Below, piece after piece: positions 8,860-15,985 of a stretch of 64,000 bases of DNA. Each line of letters begins with the position of its first letter. Position 1 is the stretch's first letter. The stretch is taken from the NCBI GenBank assembly GCA_002396385.1, contig DGTD01000040.1:15223-79222 (forward strand), given 5' to 3'. The position numbers and the translations under genes are program-made. This DNA comes from Bacteroidales bacterium UBA4345. GTDB lineage: Bacteria; Bacteroidota; Bacteroidia; Bacteroidales; Paludibacteraceae. Below the pieces are notes generated by a model. That model did no database searches. It had not been told where the DNA came from and saw only the letters and a program-made list of their open reading frames with translations.

Positions 8860-10467
8860 TCACTTTACCAATCGCTCGATAAACTGTCGGCGCGACTCGC
8901 TAATTCCGAAATCGGAAACGCACTTGTTGAGTAGGGCACGTGCCTTTTCGTCAATGCCGAGTTCGAGCATTCCCTTGTAGAGGCGCATATATTCGCGCTC
9001 GTTTGGTGTGAACAGCGCTTGAAGGCATATATCTTCTATCTCCTTTGCACGATCTTCGCTAATGTTCAGCGATTTACGGCGAATTTCAAGAAAGAGTCTC
9101 TCCTTTTCGCTTATCATGCCATCGTCTTTCAAACAGTCGGCCACAGCCGCCTTGTATTCCTTTTCGGTCAGCGAGATGCTGGCATCCACAAATTCAGACA
9201 GCGGCTTGAAATAAGCCACCACGTCGAGTTCCATATTGGTAGTGCAGTCGCTGTCAGAGAAATAGTAATATAGAATATCGCCGTTTACCTTCTGTTCCTT
9301 CGATTCGAAGTAAGCCTTTATGTCTTCTCTCTCCTTCGGCATTAATTTTTCGCTGTCGTTCAACTTCAGCGTATAGCGAAGTGAGAGTTGTCCCTTTTCC
9401 CTTTCATTCCAGAGCGGTTGCCATTCCTCCATCCAAACCAAGTTAGGGTTAAGCGAAGGCAGTGTTTTCGGCGAAAGGCGTTCCTCGAAATAGCAGACCT
9501 CCTCAAAATCTTTCGGTTTTAGGGTCGAGTTCTCTGCATCAGGGTTGAAAGTAGAGTTGGAACCTATGCGGAACCCAAGGTTTACCAATACGTCGTAGTT
9601 CTCCTTCTGGCGGCACGAAATCTTGTAATAAGAAGCGCCTGCCGACTGAAAGAACAGCTTCATGTCTTCCATCTTCTTTTCTAGGACGGTAATTTCGTAC
9701 CGCTTCATATCTATATAGTGGTCCGTCTGTTTCGGATGCGCCACAAAAGCGCCCGACATTTCGGGGTAAAACTTCACATCTTGTGGTTTGTCGAAAATGG
9801 TGAAACAGTAGTTGAAGCCCGGTATAGGTTTGTTGTAGAAGGCCGCCAGGATGTCTTCGTCGTTCACTAGCAGCACCTTTTTGCGGTCGGTAAACGGAAC
9901 ATCCATAAACTTCACTGTCCTCATTCTGTCCACATTGTCGCGGTAAAGGTTCTTTGCCCTTTCCTCCATATTAGTCTTTATAAGGGGCAGCAACCAGTTC
10001 CGGGCCACAAGTAGCTGCTCGGTCAACAAGAAGGCATTACTGATGTTTAGTTTTGCCAGTTTGTTATCTGGCATAATAGACAGCACCTGCATATAGAAAC
10101 TAATGGCAATATCGGCGCACGCCTTGCGCTTATGTGTCTTGAATTCGGCTTCCTTCAAGTTGGCATCGGCATAGTAAGGCAGCAACGCTTTCCCGAGGTC
10201 ACTCTCGCCCAAGCGGGCAAACACTTCGTCAATGAGGCGTATAGTGCCCTCATAGTCGTAGTCGTAATACAAGTTTTGCACATGCTTGAACGTTTCGAGG
10301 TCGTCTTTATCTAATCTGAACTTGTCTAAATAGTCGAACCACTTGTCATCAGCAATAGCTTCGCAATAGCGTTTATCGGCAACCTTACGCTCGTCGTTTT
10401 CCTCTTCAGCGTTAGCCCCCGACAAATACTTGTCTTTAAACTTCTTTATCTCGTCGAATAAAGCCAT
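8860..10467 (-). CDS. Unknown 535-aa cytoplasmic protein (helical, TPR-like N-terminus)
   Basis: No signal peptide and no membrane segments. The N-terminal 200 residues are helical with a tetratricopeptide-like rhythm (ADANLKEAEFKTHKRKACAD, SIMPDNKLAKLNISNAFLLT). The middle is mixed alpha/beta. The last 110 residues are acidic helices (DGMISEKERLFLEIRRKSLN) that recall TerB-like or EF-hand-like helical modules, without a firm match. It converges with the S4 gene across a 69-bp gap. No clear Bacteroidetes promoter is visible upstream. I do not recognise the family and propose no function. Confidence 0.75.
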   Translation of the reverse strand: MALFDEIKKFKDKYLSGANAEEENDERKVADKRYCEAIADDKWFDYLDKFRLDKDDLETFKHVQNLYYDYDYEGTIRLIDEVFARLGESDLGKALLPYYADANLKEAEFKTHKRKACADIAISFYMQVLSIMPDNKLAKLNISNAFLLTEQLLVARNWLLPLIKTNMEERAKNLYRDNVDRMRTVKFMDVPFTDRKKVLLVNDEDILAAFYNKPIPGFNYCFTIFDKPQDVKFYPEMSGAFVAHPKQTDHYIDMKRYEITVLEKKMEDMKLFFQSAGASYYKISCRQKENYDVLVNLGFRIGSNSTFNPDAENSTLKPKDFEEVCYFEERLSPKTLPSLNPNLVWMEEWQPLWNEREKGQLSLRYTLKLNDSEKLMPKEREDIKAYFESKEQKVNGDILYYYFSDSDCTTNMELDVVAYFKPLSEFVDASISLTEKEYKAAVADCLKDDGMISEKERLFLEIRRKSLNISEDRAKEIEDICLQALFTPNEREYMRLYKGMLELGIDEKARALLNKCVSDFGISESRRQFIERLVK

Positions 10468-10611
10468 AATTCTAATCTTAATCTTTTCTAGAAAAAATAC
10501 TAAATATTTTTCTTGTCTATTCTACTCTTTTTTATTTTGAAACGCCGATTTCCTGCTGATGTCTACCACATTGCATCATCACCAACTACCTAGGCTCTGC
10601 AGTAGAATAAA

Positions 10612-10641
10612 AAAACAGCTGGCGGTTTCGCCAGCTGTTTT
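10612..10641 (-). terminator. Intrinsic terminator of the esterase transcript
   Basis: A 13-bp perfect stem (AAAACAGCTGGCG, 10612-10624, against 10629-10641) with a 4-nt loop. On the minus strand it is followed by a run of U residues, 23 bp after the esterase stop. Confidence 0.88.
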
Positions 10642-10663
10642 ATATGACGTTTATTCTATTCTC

Positions 10664-11680
10664 TTATTCTACATTGAAAATGTGTCGAATAAAGTTGTAG
10701 AGGTGAGGTTGTACTGAGCTACCGTCGTGGCCTGTTCCTGAAATAGAGTGCCATACGTGGTCTACATTGTTCTTCTTCAGTATGTTGTGGTACTGCTCAG
10801 GATAGTTGCCAACGGTTCCGTCGTTAGTACCGCCTGAAATGAGAATAATGTATGGCTCTGGGTTCCCATCCTTGAGGTGGAAGTCTGCCTCGTTCTTTAT
10901 GGTACCTTCATGAACCATAAATTGGTCTTGAGTTGGTACAATACCTGGTGCAGGACACGCTGCACCTACAAATCCGAATACGTCTGTGTTTTGTGTTCCA
11001 ATATACAATGCTTCGCGGCCACCCAACGAGAAACCTGTAATAGCCGTGTTCTTGCGGCCTTCTTCTACTGAGAAGTTTTCTTTAACCCATGGCAAGAGGT
11101 CGTCGAGTAGGTCGCGTTCAAACATGTCGTAGTACCTCATAGTCTGTTGGTCGAATGAGAAACCGCTTGGCTGGTTGCCTGTAGGGCTGGTATACATCTG
11201 TGGGAAGACTACAATCATGTCTTTGGTCTTGTTTTCTGCTATGGCATTGGCAATCATCTTCTTTACACCCATTCCGTCGTCGAGCATTGAATTCTCGTCT
11301 CCAAAAATACCGTGCAGTACGAACAATACCGGATACTTCTTGTTGCTGTCGTAGTTGTCGGGCAGCATTACTTTCACGTTTTTCTCGTGTCCGGCTGTTT
11401 TGGAACTGTATTTATAGGATTTAACTTCTCCGTAGCTGTTATTTGGAATGTTAGGAGCAAACTCTTTCAAGTCGTCACGCAGCTGCTGCATGGTTTCCTT
11501 CGGATCGACTTCTTGTTGTTGCTGTTCGTATTTCTGGAAGGTAAGGCTGTCAACATCGGCAACGTTATATTCTACAACAGTACCGTCGGTCATCCACAAA
11601 TACATTTTGTTGGTTTCTTCTGCCATTGTGTTTGCAGTACACGCAAACAATGTGATAATTGGTAATATTACTTTTTTCAT
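10664..11680 (-). CDS. Secreted alpha/beta-hydrolase esterase (CE1/feruloyl-esterase-like)
   Basis: 338 aa from the ATG at 11680; an ATG 9 bp earlier is possible. A signal peptide (KKVILPIITLFACTANTMAEE) is followed by a short module (MYLWMTDGTVVEYNVADVDS, then LTF) also seen in other secreted proteins here. The esterase domain runs from about residue 85: LPDNYDSNKKYPVLFVLHG, the nucleophile elbow GFSLGG near 220, and a C-terminal SGTGHDGSS carrying the likely catalytic His. Family members cut ester bonds in plant polysaccharides or other acyl esters; the substrate is unknown. It follows the small T9SS gene by 74 bp, and both probably use the promoter at 12248-12278. Confidence 0.85.
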   Translation of the reverse strand: MKKVILPIITLFACTANTMAEETNKMYLWMTDGTVVEYNVADVDSLTFQKYEQQQQEVDPKETMQQLRDDLKEFAPNIPNNSYGEVKSYKYSSKTAGHEKNVKVMLPDNYDSNKKYPVLFVLHGIFGDENSMLDDGMGVKKMIANAIAENKTKDMIVVFPQMYTSPTGNQPSGFSFDQQTMRYYDMFERDLLDDLLPWVKENFSVEEGRKNTAITGFSLGGREALYIGTQNTDVFGFVGAACPAPGIVPTQDQFMVHEGTIKNEADFHLKDGNPEPYIILISGGTNDGTVGNYPEQYHNILKKNNVDHVWHSISGTGHDGSSVQPHLYNFIRHIFNVE

Positions 11681-11754
11681 ATAGCACATAATTTTTTCTT
11701 GTTGTAATTAAGTTTTCTGCCTTGTCGTCAGCAAGGCTTGTAGTGGGGGGTAGT

Positions 11755-12225
11755 TTAGTCTTTGATGAATTTCACCACCTTGTTACCTACTTTTAGCAGG
11801 TAGGTGCCGTTGCTCAGGTTGGTTACAGGTATTTCTACGCTTTTGCCCGATGCCTTAGCGTTGTAAACGCTTTTCCCTTGCATATCGATAACCTGTATGT
11901 TGCATTCTTTTTCCGTTCCCGAAATAACGAGAAGGTCCTGGGTCGGATTCGGATACACCTTTATGTTATCGGCTACTGAGGTTGGTGTGCTCGATTGCGA
12001 ACCCTTAAAGTCAATCCTACGGATTTGGTCATAGGCGGTAGTGTTCAAGGTACTGCCATCTTTTCCCACAATTTTCAAGTCATCTGTTCCGCGGAAATCG
12101 ATAAACTGAACCTTTGACAATTCAAACGAAGCCTCTTCTTGCGAGAGGTTGACCACTTTTAAATTGGTCGCGCTTATTGCCGTACACGACAATGCCGCTA
12201 CAAGTGTCATTAGTGTTTTTTCCAT
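11755..12225 (-). CDS. Small secreted protein with T9SS type A sorting domain
   Basis: 156 aa from the ATG at 12225, chosen because it starts a signal peptide (MEKTLMTLVAALSCTAISA). After it come VNLSQEEASFELSKVQFIDF and a second module ending DQIRRIDFKGS, both of the '..DSxxF' type. The last 75 residues are a type A C-terminal sorting domain: VYPNPTQD, VIDMQGKSVY, NLSNGTYLLKVGNKVVKF. This signal sends cargo through the T9SS to the cell surface. There is almost no passenger between signal and sorting domain, so it may be a surface subunit or partner. The esterase follows 74 bp downstream. Confidence 0.82.
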   Translation of the reverse strand: MEKTLMTLVAALSCTAISATNLKVVNLSQEEASFELSKVQFIDFRGTDDLKIVGKDGSTLNTTAYDQIRRIDFKGSQSSTPTSVADNIKVYPNPTQDLLVISGTEKECNIQVIDMQGKSVYNAKASGKSVEIPVTNLSNGTYLLKVGNKVVKFIKD

Positions 12226-12247
12226 TACGTATTCTATTTGGTTGGGG

Positions 12248-12278
12248 CAAATGTAACGATTTATCTGCACAAAACAAT
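12248..12278 (-). promoter_or_regulatory. Promoter of the small T9SS protein-esterase unit
   Basis: On the minus strand TACATTTG (12255 to 12248) matches TAnnTTTG, with ATTG 19 nt upstream (12278 to 12275). The start codon at 12225 lies about 20 nt downstream of the -7 element. Confidence 0.65.
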
Positions 12279-12410
12279 GAAACGGACTAAAATAGTTGGT
12301 GTAATATCTTTTTATCGGGCAAGTATGTTTGTTGCGGTGAAAAGGAAAAGGGAAATGTGTCAGCTAGTCTTTCTCCAGAGTCAAAATGTAATGGTACTGA
12401 ATAGAAGCAG

Positions 12411-12447
12411 AAAGCCGTTTTAGGGCGATTGCCCCTAAAACGGCTTT
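12411..12447 (-). terminator. Hairpin terminator after the BACON lipoprotein gene
   Basis: A perfect 15-bp stem, AAAGCCGTTTTAGGG (12411-12425) with its complement at 12433-12447, and a 7-nt loop. It lies about 20 bp after the stop codon. The U-tract on the minus strand is weak, so termination may be partial. Confidence 0.7.
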
Positions 12448-12467
12448 GTTGTGAAATGTTGTGTAGC

Positions 12468-12998
12468 TTATTTTGCTGCCTGTTTAAATTCGAAGTACGT
12501 TGGACGGATCTCTGGCCTGACTGCCACACGTGCCCATCGTGGCTTGTCTTCGTTTTCCGTGATTTTGATATTGATTGTATTTTCGTTATTATTCTCTTCT
12601 ATAGTAATCCATTTCAGAATGGTAGTGTCTCCTTGCTCGTTTATCAAAGCAGGTTGAACAGTCGCTAAGTCTCCTTGTTGTGTTTTAATCAGTTGATGCG
12701 GCGTAGAGGTACTGTAATCATATGGTATGCTGCCATAGTAAGAAGAGTCTTTTGTGTTGATTCTTATATCAATTGTCTTCATCCTATGGTTGGCATATTT
12801 TAAGCAATGGAATTTATATTCTCCTCCAGTGGCAGGCACTGTTATTTTAGGGTATATACTATCAACACCCGGTTCTTCGCTTTCCCATATTGAAAAAGGT
12901 CCAGCTACACCGTTTGTATCTGCCTCATCGTCACTACAACTTGCAAAACCTATTGCCAGAGGCAAAGCGAAACATAATGTTTTAATTAATTTTCTCAT
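12468..12998 (-). CDS. BACON-like lipoprotein
   Basis: 176 aa from the ATG at 12998. This start is chosen because it opens a lipoprotein signal (MRKLIKTLCFALPLAIGFASC, Cys at about 21 of the precursor) followed by the acidic SDDEAD typical of surface-exposed Bacteroidetes lipoproteins. The mature part resembles a BACON domain: ITVPATGGEYKF near 45, then WITIEENNNENTINIKI and a final FEFKQAAK. BACON domains are often adhesion or carbohydrate-linked modules. It starts 22 bp after a broken C10 peptidase gene and shares its upstream region, so it may have been the peptidase partner or inhibitor. That role is speculation. Confidence 0.72.
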   Translation of the reverse strand: MRKLIKTLCFALPLAIGFASCSDDEADTNGVAGPFSIWESEEPGVDSIYPKITVPATGGEYKFHCLKYANHRMKTIDIRINTKDSSYYGSIPYDYSTSTPHQLIKTQQGDLATVQPALINEQGDTTILKWITIEENNNENTINIKITENEDKPRWARVAVRPEIRPTYFEFKQAAK

Positions 12999-13020
12999 AA
13001 TGTTGTCTTTTGGGTTGTTA

Positions 13021-13333
13021 TTATCTGTATAAAATGTGGATTTTCTTGTTTTCGGTGAAGTTGAAGTAAAGTGTTCCAGAAGAGCCGTCGTCATATACGC
13101 CGTCTCTCGGTAATAAAGTACAGAAGAAGTCGGCTTGGAAGAAGCCGTTGTATGAACCTCCCCAACCCCAGTTGTTATGGATATAGTTAATCATTATAGG
13201 GGTTGATGATGTAACTACGTAAACGCCATTATCAGTGTTCAGTATGTAGTTTTAATAGAATTTCCTCATCCTCATTGCTACACGACAATGCTAATAAGAA
13301 AGGAAGGATTAATAAGAGTTTAAGTTTTTTCAT
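13021..13333 (-). pseudogene. Remnant of a C10 (streptopain-like) cysteine peptidase lipoprotein
   Basis: From the ATG at 13333 a lipoprotein signal reads MKKLKLLLILPFLLALSC, then SNEDEE, and the frame closes after about 34 codons. Shifted by one base, a second open stretch continues to the TAA at 13021 and contains INYIHNNWGWGGSYNGFF, the conserved C-terminal region of C10 peptidases. Only the signal and the last 65 or so codons remain. The propeptide, the catalytic Cys and the catalytic His regions are gone, so no active enzyme can be made. A large internal deletion with loss of frame is the simplest explanation. It keeps its promoter and a LytTR-type site array upstream. Confidence 0.78.
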
Positions 13334-13358
13334 AATGTAGTGATATTTGATTGTTGCG

Positions 13359-13366
13359 CAAATATA
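13359..13366 (-). promoter_or_regulatory. -7 element of the C10 remnant-BACON unit
   Basis: TATATTTG on the minus strand fits TAnnTTTG. No -33 TTTG is present at 19-21 nt upstream. Instead the nearest of four 10-bp repeats ends 17 nt before it, the arrangement of an activator-dependent promoter. Confidence 0.6.
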
Positions 13367-13383
13367 CTCGTGTTGTTATGAAT

Positions 13384-13456
13384 TTCGTCCCTAAACTTTA
13401 TCTGTTCGTCCCTATGCGTTGTTTATTCGTCCCTAAAATCAGTTTATTCGTCCCTA
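13384..13456 (-). promoter_or_regulatory. Four direct repeats at 21-bp period: probable LytTR binding array
   Basis: TTCGTCCCTA (TAGGGACGAA on the transcribed-gene strand) occurs at 13384-13393, 13405-13414, 13426-13435 and 13447-13456, with identical 10-bp cores and 11-bp spacers. LytTR domains bind pairs of roughly 9-10-bp direct repeats about two helical turns apart. The most distal copy lies inside the last codons (R-D-E) of the LytTR gene itself. The most proximal copy ends 17 nt before the -7 element at 13359-13366. Confidence 0.75.
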
Positions 13457-14316
13457 AGGCTGTTTTTTGAAAAAAGTCGGTTTATTTTCTCATAATTAGT
13501 TCTTGAAATAGGAATCCGTTGTTTGCCACCTTCCATGTTGATAAAATGGCCTGTAGACGATTCCCGTTCAATAGAAAGGATATGGTGAATATTGACAATG
13601 AATGAGCGGTGTGTCTGTACAAGGAAAGGGTAACCGTCTAAAGATTTATGGAGTTGTTTCAGGGTGGCCCTTATTTGCCTAGTCCTGATTTCTGACTCTT
13701 CGTAGTAGTGTACGCAAACGTAGTTGGCAACTACTTCTATGTATATGATGTTGTTGGGTCCTAGCTCCAATGCCGAATCCTTATACTCTCCCTTTATAAC
13801 CACTAGCTCTTTGCTGTCCGCTTCGCCTCCGGAAGTTAAATCGTCCGTCTTCATGGCGGCTATCTTTAAATTTATATCTTTCAGTTCGCGCAGTTCTTCC
13901 TCTTTCTTGTAGTATTTTAGGATGAACGTCTCTGGTGTGAACAAAATAAACTCCATAAACAGAATATTACATAGCAGTTTTGGTCCTAAACGAATGAAAT
14001 TGGTATGGATGCTCAGAAAATAATACTGGAGAGACAGTGTGAAAAGTAGCATTAAAAAGGGTATTACGGCCAGGTCGAGCAGTAATATATGGAGAATTTC
14101 GTTATCTCTTATTGCGTCTTTAAAATTAAACAACCCCGATAAAGTGTCGATGACGACAAAACTGGCTAACACCGACACAAAGATTGCTAATGGAACGAAA
14201 ACCAAAAAGAAATTTCAATCTTGTATGTAGGTGTTGGCTTGGAAGGGTTTAAGCAGCAGGAAGATGAAAAAGCACATGCTACTCACCGACATAGAGAAGA
14301 TTACTTTGTTTCGCAT
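13444..14316 (-). pseudogene. LytTR membrane-bound transcription regulator, interrupted by an in-frame TGA
   Basis: From the ATG at 14316 the frame encodes 290 residues with a single TGA at codon 34 (14215-14217), between QD and NFFLVFVPL. A Trp codon there (TGA from TGG) would be a one-base change. Four hydrophobic segments fill about residues 5-25, 36-56, 75-100 and 115-130. A LytTR DNA-binding domain follows (GPNNIIYIEVVANYVCVHYY, QTHRSFIVNIHHI, then IPISRTNYEKI). Such proteins act as membrane-anchored regulators. TGA is a real stop elsewhere in the window, so the full protein is probably not made. A shortened product from a non-ATG codon near 14205 would lack the first helix. Confidence 0.78.
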
Positions 14317-14552
14317 ATGGTTTGATGTTTCTATTTGTACAATAATAAGAAAAAGCGGATTTTATACTGTTCCGACCATCGGTAACAAATGGTTTTCTTT
14401 AGCGTTATATTCTCTATACAGAAGTACGTAGTTTGAAATCACAAACAGCAGAGTCGGAGCTCTGTTTCTGCCTATTTTTCAATTATAGCTTTAACCGGTC
14501 GGGAGTCCGTCTGCAAAATGCTGTGCTTCAGCAGAACGAACTCCGTGCCAAT
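14317..14552. other. Gap between the LytTR and OmpA-like genes
   Basis: No gene is supported here. An imperfect hairpin can form between GGAGTCCGTCTGC (about 14500-14512) and GCAGAACGAACTCC (about 14530-14543), just after the OmpA-like stop, without a clear U-run. I see no exact Bacteroidetes promoter for the LytTR gene. Confidence 0.4.
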
Positions 14553-15965
14553 TTACTGAATGCTTATGACAATGCGTCGGTTCTTTCTTCTGTTTGCTTC
14601 GGTGTTGTTTGGCGCAATCGGTTCTTGCGAGCCTTTACTGTATACCCTGATGTTCTTTTCGGGGATGCCCGCATCTTTAAGAACCTCTTTGACGGCTTCT
14701 GCGCGCCTTTTACCCATCCTTATGTTGTAGTCTTCTTTTCCTTTGTTGCAAGAATGGCCTGTCACAGAAATCATCTTGTTCGGATTGGCTTTGATATATT
14801 CTGCCAACACTTTAATCTGCTCGTCGTTGTCGATGTTTGGTTCCACAACGCCTCTGTCTGATAGGACATCCACCCGTAGGTGCCTGTTCAGCCAACTGAG
14901 GGCATACCTGACTTTTTCAAACTCTTCTTTCTCTTTTTCAATCTTTTCTTGTGCCAGCCGTGCCTTCTCTTGCTCGTTGCGGATAGAATCTTCGCGCATA
15001 CGCTGTATTTTAGCCAAGCGCAGTGCTTCCCGCGCTTCGTCGGTCAGCTCTGTTAGCTTTGTGTCGGCCTTTATTTCCGGGTCGCAGTACGGATAGGCGG
15101 CCATCAGTGGAATGTCGTACCTTATCGAGTCTCTCACTTTCGGATATCCGAAAGTGAAACCCACCTTGACGCCTGCTGCCATCAGGCGGTTCCCGTCTGT
15201 CAGGTTCGACGATGCGATGCCTGTGTACTCTTTCCCGTTGTAGAGCTCTTTCTCACTCTTTTTCGTAAGGTCGAGTAGTGTGTACGATGCATACGCCCCC
15301 ATATAAAGGGAGTAGTTGTCTTTTAGGTTGTACAAGAGTCCCAAGTCAACAAAACCCGCACAGGTTATTGCTTTGATATCCGAACTCCCGTAAAAGTTAT
15401 GATACTTTGTGAAACCGTGCTTGGGCAGGTCGTGGTACTCGATGTTGGTCTCCTTAAAGTAGCCGGTGGCTTCCATCTCTCCATCAATTACATGGTAACG
15501 GTTCCATACCGGTAGCATCAGTTTGCCTCCAAGGCCAGACAAGAACTGCCATTTCTCGTTTAAGGGGGCAACAATGTAGAGGGCCAGTGGAACTTCTATG
15601 TTTAGCGTCCGTTGCGACTCGGTCCAGCCCGACAAATGGCTCTTGCTCTCGTAGACCAAGTTGTTGTGACGGTGGACTTGCTGCGAGGTTACCAACAGGT
15701 CGTCGTAACAGAAATTCGACTTGTAGTAGCTTATTCCCAAGCCGGTTCCCCACCCAACGTGTCTGCCGAACATGTGACGGTAGTTCATGTCGAAAATCCA
15801 TCCGAAACGCGGATTGTTTTCTCCCTCTTTGTCCAACGATAGCTGGTTCGAGTGTAAACCTCCACCGAAGGAGATTCCTATATTGTTCTTGTACACCACT
15901 TGGGCTGACGATGTTAGCGCCAGCGCTAATGATATAACTGTGATCCAAAAACTTTTCTTAAACAT
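14553..15965 (-). CDS. Outer-membrane barrel protein with C-terminal OmpA domain
   Basis: 470 aa. Signal peptide MFKKSFWITVISLALALTSSAQ. Residues about 25-300 are a beta-barrel-like region rich in aromatic, alternating strands. A charged coiled coil follows (LAKIQRMREDSIRNEQEKAR) near 310-345. The C-terminal 110 residues are an OmpA-like peptidoglycan-binding domain: ISVTGHSCNKGKEDYNIRMG, RRAEAVKEVL and NRRIVISI. It would link the outer membrane to peptidoglycan. It starts 20 bp after the giant MBG-repeat gene, so both are one operon. By analogy with SprB-SprF pairs it may help export or anchor that adhesin, which is inference. Confidence 0.88.
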   Translation of the reverse strand: MFKKSFWITVISLALALTSSAQVVYKNNIGISFGGGLHSNQLSLDKEGENNPRFGWIFDMNYRHMFGRHVGWGTGLGISYYKSNFCYDDLLVTSQQVHRHNNLVYESKSHLSGWTESQRTLNIEVPLALYIVAPLNEKWQFLSGLGGKLMLPVWNRYHVIDGEMEATGYFKETNIEYHDLPKHGFTKYHNFYGSSDIKAITCAGFVDLGLLYNLKDNYSLYMGAYASYTLLDLTKKSEKELYNGKEYTGIASSNLTDGNRLMAAGVKVGFTFGYPKVRDSIRYDIPLMAAYPYCDPEIKADTKLTELTDEAREALRLAKIQRMREDSIRNEQEKARLAQEKIEKEKEEFEKVRYALSWLNRHLRVDVLSDRGVVEPNIDNDEQIKVLAEYIKANPNKMISVTGHSCNKGKEDYNIRMGKRRAEAVKEVLKDAGIPEKNIRVYSKGSQEPIAPNNTEANRRKNRRIVISIQ

Positions 15966-15985
15966 GTCGAAATAGTATTTGATTC

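Noticed and set aside
14215..14217. TGA read as Trp (alternative genetic code) in the LytTR gene
   Set aside because: TGA ends intact genes here (DUF3737 at 5771, S4 protein at 8790), so a nonsense mutation is simpler.
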